A stretch of DNA of 64,000 nt from contig CAIOTF010000039.1 of NCBI GenBank assembly GCA_903861125.1, positions 124,001-188,000 on the forward strand. Direction: 5' to 3'. Below, piece by piece: positions 62,675 to 64,000 of the stretch. Both the position numbers and the translations under genes were made by a program. The notes beneath the pieces are model-generated. The model had not been told where the DNA came from and ran no database searches. It saw nothing but the letters and a program-made list of their open reading frames with translations. This stretch comes from an uncultured Ignavibacteriota bacterium. GTDB lineage: Bacteria; Bacteroidota; Ignavibacteria; UBA10030; UBA8401. Position 1 is the first letter of the stretch, and each line of letters starts with the position of its first letter.

Positions 62675-64000
62675 ATGAAAAAAATTGGTACAACTCTTAC
62701 TTTCATACTTTCACTCATTTCGATCTGCACATTTATTTTTGCCGGCACCACCGGAAAAATTGTCGGCAAGGTGACCGATTCGAAATCAGGTGAACCGCTT
62801 CCCGGTGTCAACATTATTCTAACGGGAACCACATATGGTGCCGTAACCGATTTCGACGGTAACTTCCTCATCCTGAACCTCCAACCCGGGGTGTACATCA
62901 TCCGGGCATCCGCGATCGGATATTCACCGATTAACTATTCAAACGTTCAAGTGAATAGCGACCTTACCACGCGGCAGGATTTTAAGTTGACCGAAGAAAC
63001 TGTTATAGGCGATGAGGTGGTAATCACTGCTGAACGTCCGATGATCGTGAAAGATCTTACGTCAACATCGGCAGTCGTTGGTGCTAATGACATTAAACAA
63101 TTGCCTATTACTGAAATAAGCTCGGTTATTGGTCTGCAGGCTGGCAACGTTGCAGGAAGTATCCGCGGAGGACGTTCCGGTGAGACCGCGTATTGGATCG
63201 ACGGTGTTCCCGTCACGGATGCGTATAACGGAAGCGCTGTTGTCGATGTCAATCCAAGCATGGTGCAGGAATTGCAGGTGCTTTCCGGCGCTTTTAATGC
63301 TGAATATGGCCAAGCAATGTCAGGAATTGTCAATATTGTAACAAAAGAAGGTGCAGAAAAATATGCCGGAAGCATTACAGCATATGCCGGTGATTTTCTG
63401 AGCAATCATAACGACATTTTTAAGGGTATTCAAAAATTTGAACCAATGAATATCCGTGACATTGAAGCGAGTTTGAGCGGACCACTTGTCGGGAAGGATG
63501 TTTCTCTTTATCTGAACGGCAGAAATATCTATTTCGGCGGTTATCTTAACGGCATTCGCCGTTATACTCCTAGTACAGCGATTGCTAAACGATTTGATAA
63601 AGATGATGTATATATACTCGGGACAGATTTCTTTAATGATTCAATATATGTGAGAAATAACGTAACCGGTGTATCCGCCGGAGGTTCTATCACCGGCACA
63701 CAAGCGGATTCCATCAACAACCACCGTTTTGATTCCGCATACACCGTTTTTAAGAAAAATTATATCAATGGAACAGGGGACGGCAAAACGGTGCCGATGG
63801 GTTGGAATCAAAAGATGTATTTGCAGGCTAAACTGGCGTTGAGAATTTCTTCCGAATTGAAACTCAACATCACCGGTATTTACGATAATGCAGAATCGCA
63901 GGATTATAACAGAGATTTTCAATACAATCCGGATGGACAGGGGAAAAATTATACAAAAAGTTATACCGGTATCTTCCAATTGACCCACACGGTCAGTTCT
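62675..64000 (+). CDS. TonB-dependent receptor (partial, cut by window end)
   Basis: The first 442 residues of an outer-membrane receptor, open to the window edge. It has a signal peptide (about 1-23), a carboxypeptidase-regulatory-like beta domain (about 27-108: GKVTDSKSGEPLPGVNI, VTDFDGNFLI), and a plug (about 115-230: VITAERPMIVKD, RGGRSGETAYWIDGVPVTD, AEYGQAMSGIVNIVTK). The barrel follows. This arrangement is typical of SusC-like and related receptors of Bacteroidota relatives, which import glycans or other large solutes with TonB. The preceding LacI-type regulator suggests a carbohydrate. GGAG lies 10 bases before the ATG. Confidence 0.92.
   Translation, partial: MKKIGTTLTFILSLISICTFIFAGTTGKIVGKVTDSKSGEPLPGVNIILTGTTYGAVTDFDGNFLILNLQPGVYIIRASAIGYSPINYSNVQVNSDLTTRQDFKLTEETVIGDEVVITAERPMIVKDLTSTSAVVGANDIKQLPITEISSVIGLQAGNVAGSIRGGRSGETAYWIDGVPVTDAYNGSAVVDVNPSMVQELQVLSGAFNAEYGQAMSGIVNIVTKEGAEKYAGSITAYAGDFLSNHNDIFKGIQKFEPMNIRDIEASLSGPLVGKDVSLYLNGRNIYFGGYLNGIRRYTPSTAIAKRFDKDDVYILGTDFFNDSIYVRNNVTGVSAGGSITGTQADSINNHRFDSAYTVFKKNYINGTGDGKTVPMGWNQKMYLQAKLALRISSELKLNITGIYDNAESQDYNRDFQYNPDGQGKNYTKSYTGIFQLTHTVSS

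Noticed and set aside
1..64000. CRISPR arrays, insertion sequences, prophage or tRNA genes
   Set aside because: I found no regular short repeats with spacers, no transposase or phage proteins, and no cloverleaf-like sequence in the gaps.

Overview
The window reads as chromosome of a Gram-negative, respiring bacterium of the Bacteroidota/Chlorobiota/Ignavibacteriota neighbourhood. This is inferred from gene content: lipid A and core enzymes (LpxH, an LpxL/HtrB-type acyltransferase, a WaaF-type heptosyltransferase), a secretin, a TonB-dependent receptor with an N-terminal carboxypeptidase-regulatory-like domain, an Omp28-like protein, proton-pumping NADH dehydrogenase genes and an oxygen-sensitive class I fumarase. 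Base composition looks uniform. I see no insertion sequence, prophage, tRNA, rRNA or CRISPR array. Genes are tightly packed; the only stretch over 300 bases without a gene is 61147-61594.

Region 1 (1-16284) is one long same-strand type IV pilus-like locus: a small pilin-like protein with its own terminator, then PilC, PilB, three more pilin-like proteins, PilT, a PilM-PilN-type fusion, a PilO protein with a PilP-like tail, a short PilQ-type secretin, and a 1562-residue lipoprotein of repeated Ig-like modules. All four pilin-like proteins begin Met-Gly directly followed by the membrane helix. In-frame stops just upstream fix these starts, and the classical leader and Glu5 are absent. This is my best candidate for an undescribed system.

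Region 2 (16339-21521, minus strand) holds a family-5 uracil-DNA glycosylase, an alpha/beta hydrolase, and an operon of an exported protein, class I fumarase and citrate synthase. Region 3 (21784-26428, plus) holds a glycosyltransferase fused to a degenerate deacetylase domain, TatD, and an exported HEAT-repeat/cyclophilin fusion. Region 4 (26516-29792, minus) is a STAS protein, SecF and SecD. Region 5 (30008-34650, plus) is a partner-switching module: two PP2C phosphatases around a STAS antagonist and an RsbW-like kinase. Region 6 (34714-41627) is envelope biogenesis: acyltransferase and WaaF on plus; NusB, an Atg22-like permease, LpxH and PBP1A on minus.

Region 7 (41741-47316) holds an MFS transporter, DUF971, cytidine deaminase, a YjjX-type phosphatase, and a PhoB/PhoR-like pair preceded by four 11-bp-spaced TTNACA-type repeats that look like a Pho box. 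Region 8 (47465-53528) is a partial complex I operon, nuoJKLMN, with a good promoter and a terminator. Region 9 (53534-61146) holds Nnr, VanZ-like, MFS_3, a TPR-thioredoxin protein, and a carbamoyltransferase/SxtJ-like/DUF5989-like trio whose last member is only 52 residues. Region 10 (61595-64000) is a LacI-type regulator followed by a TonB-dependent receptor cut by the window edge.
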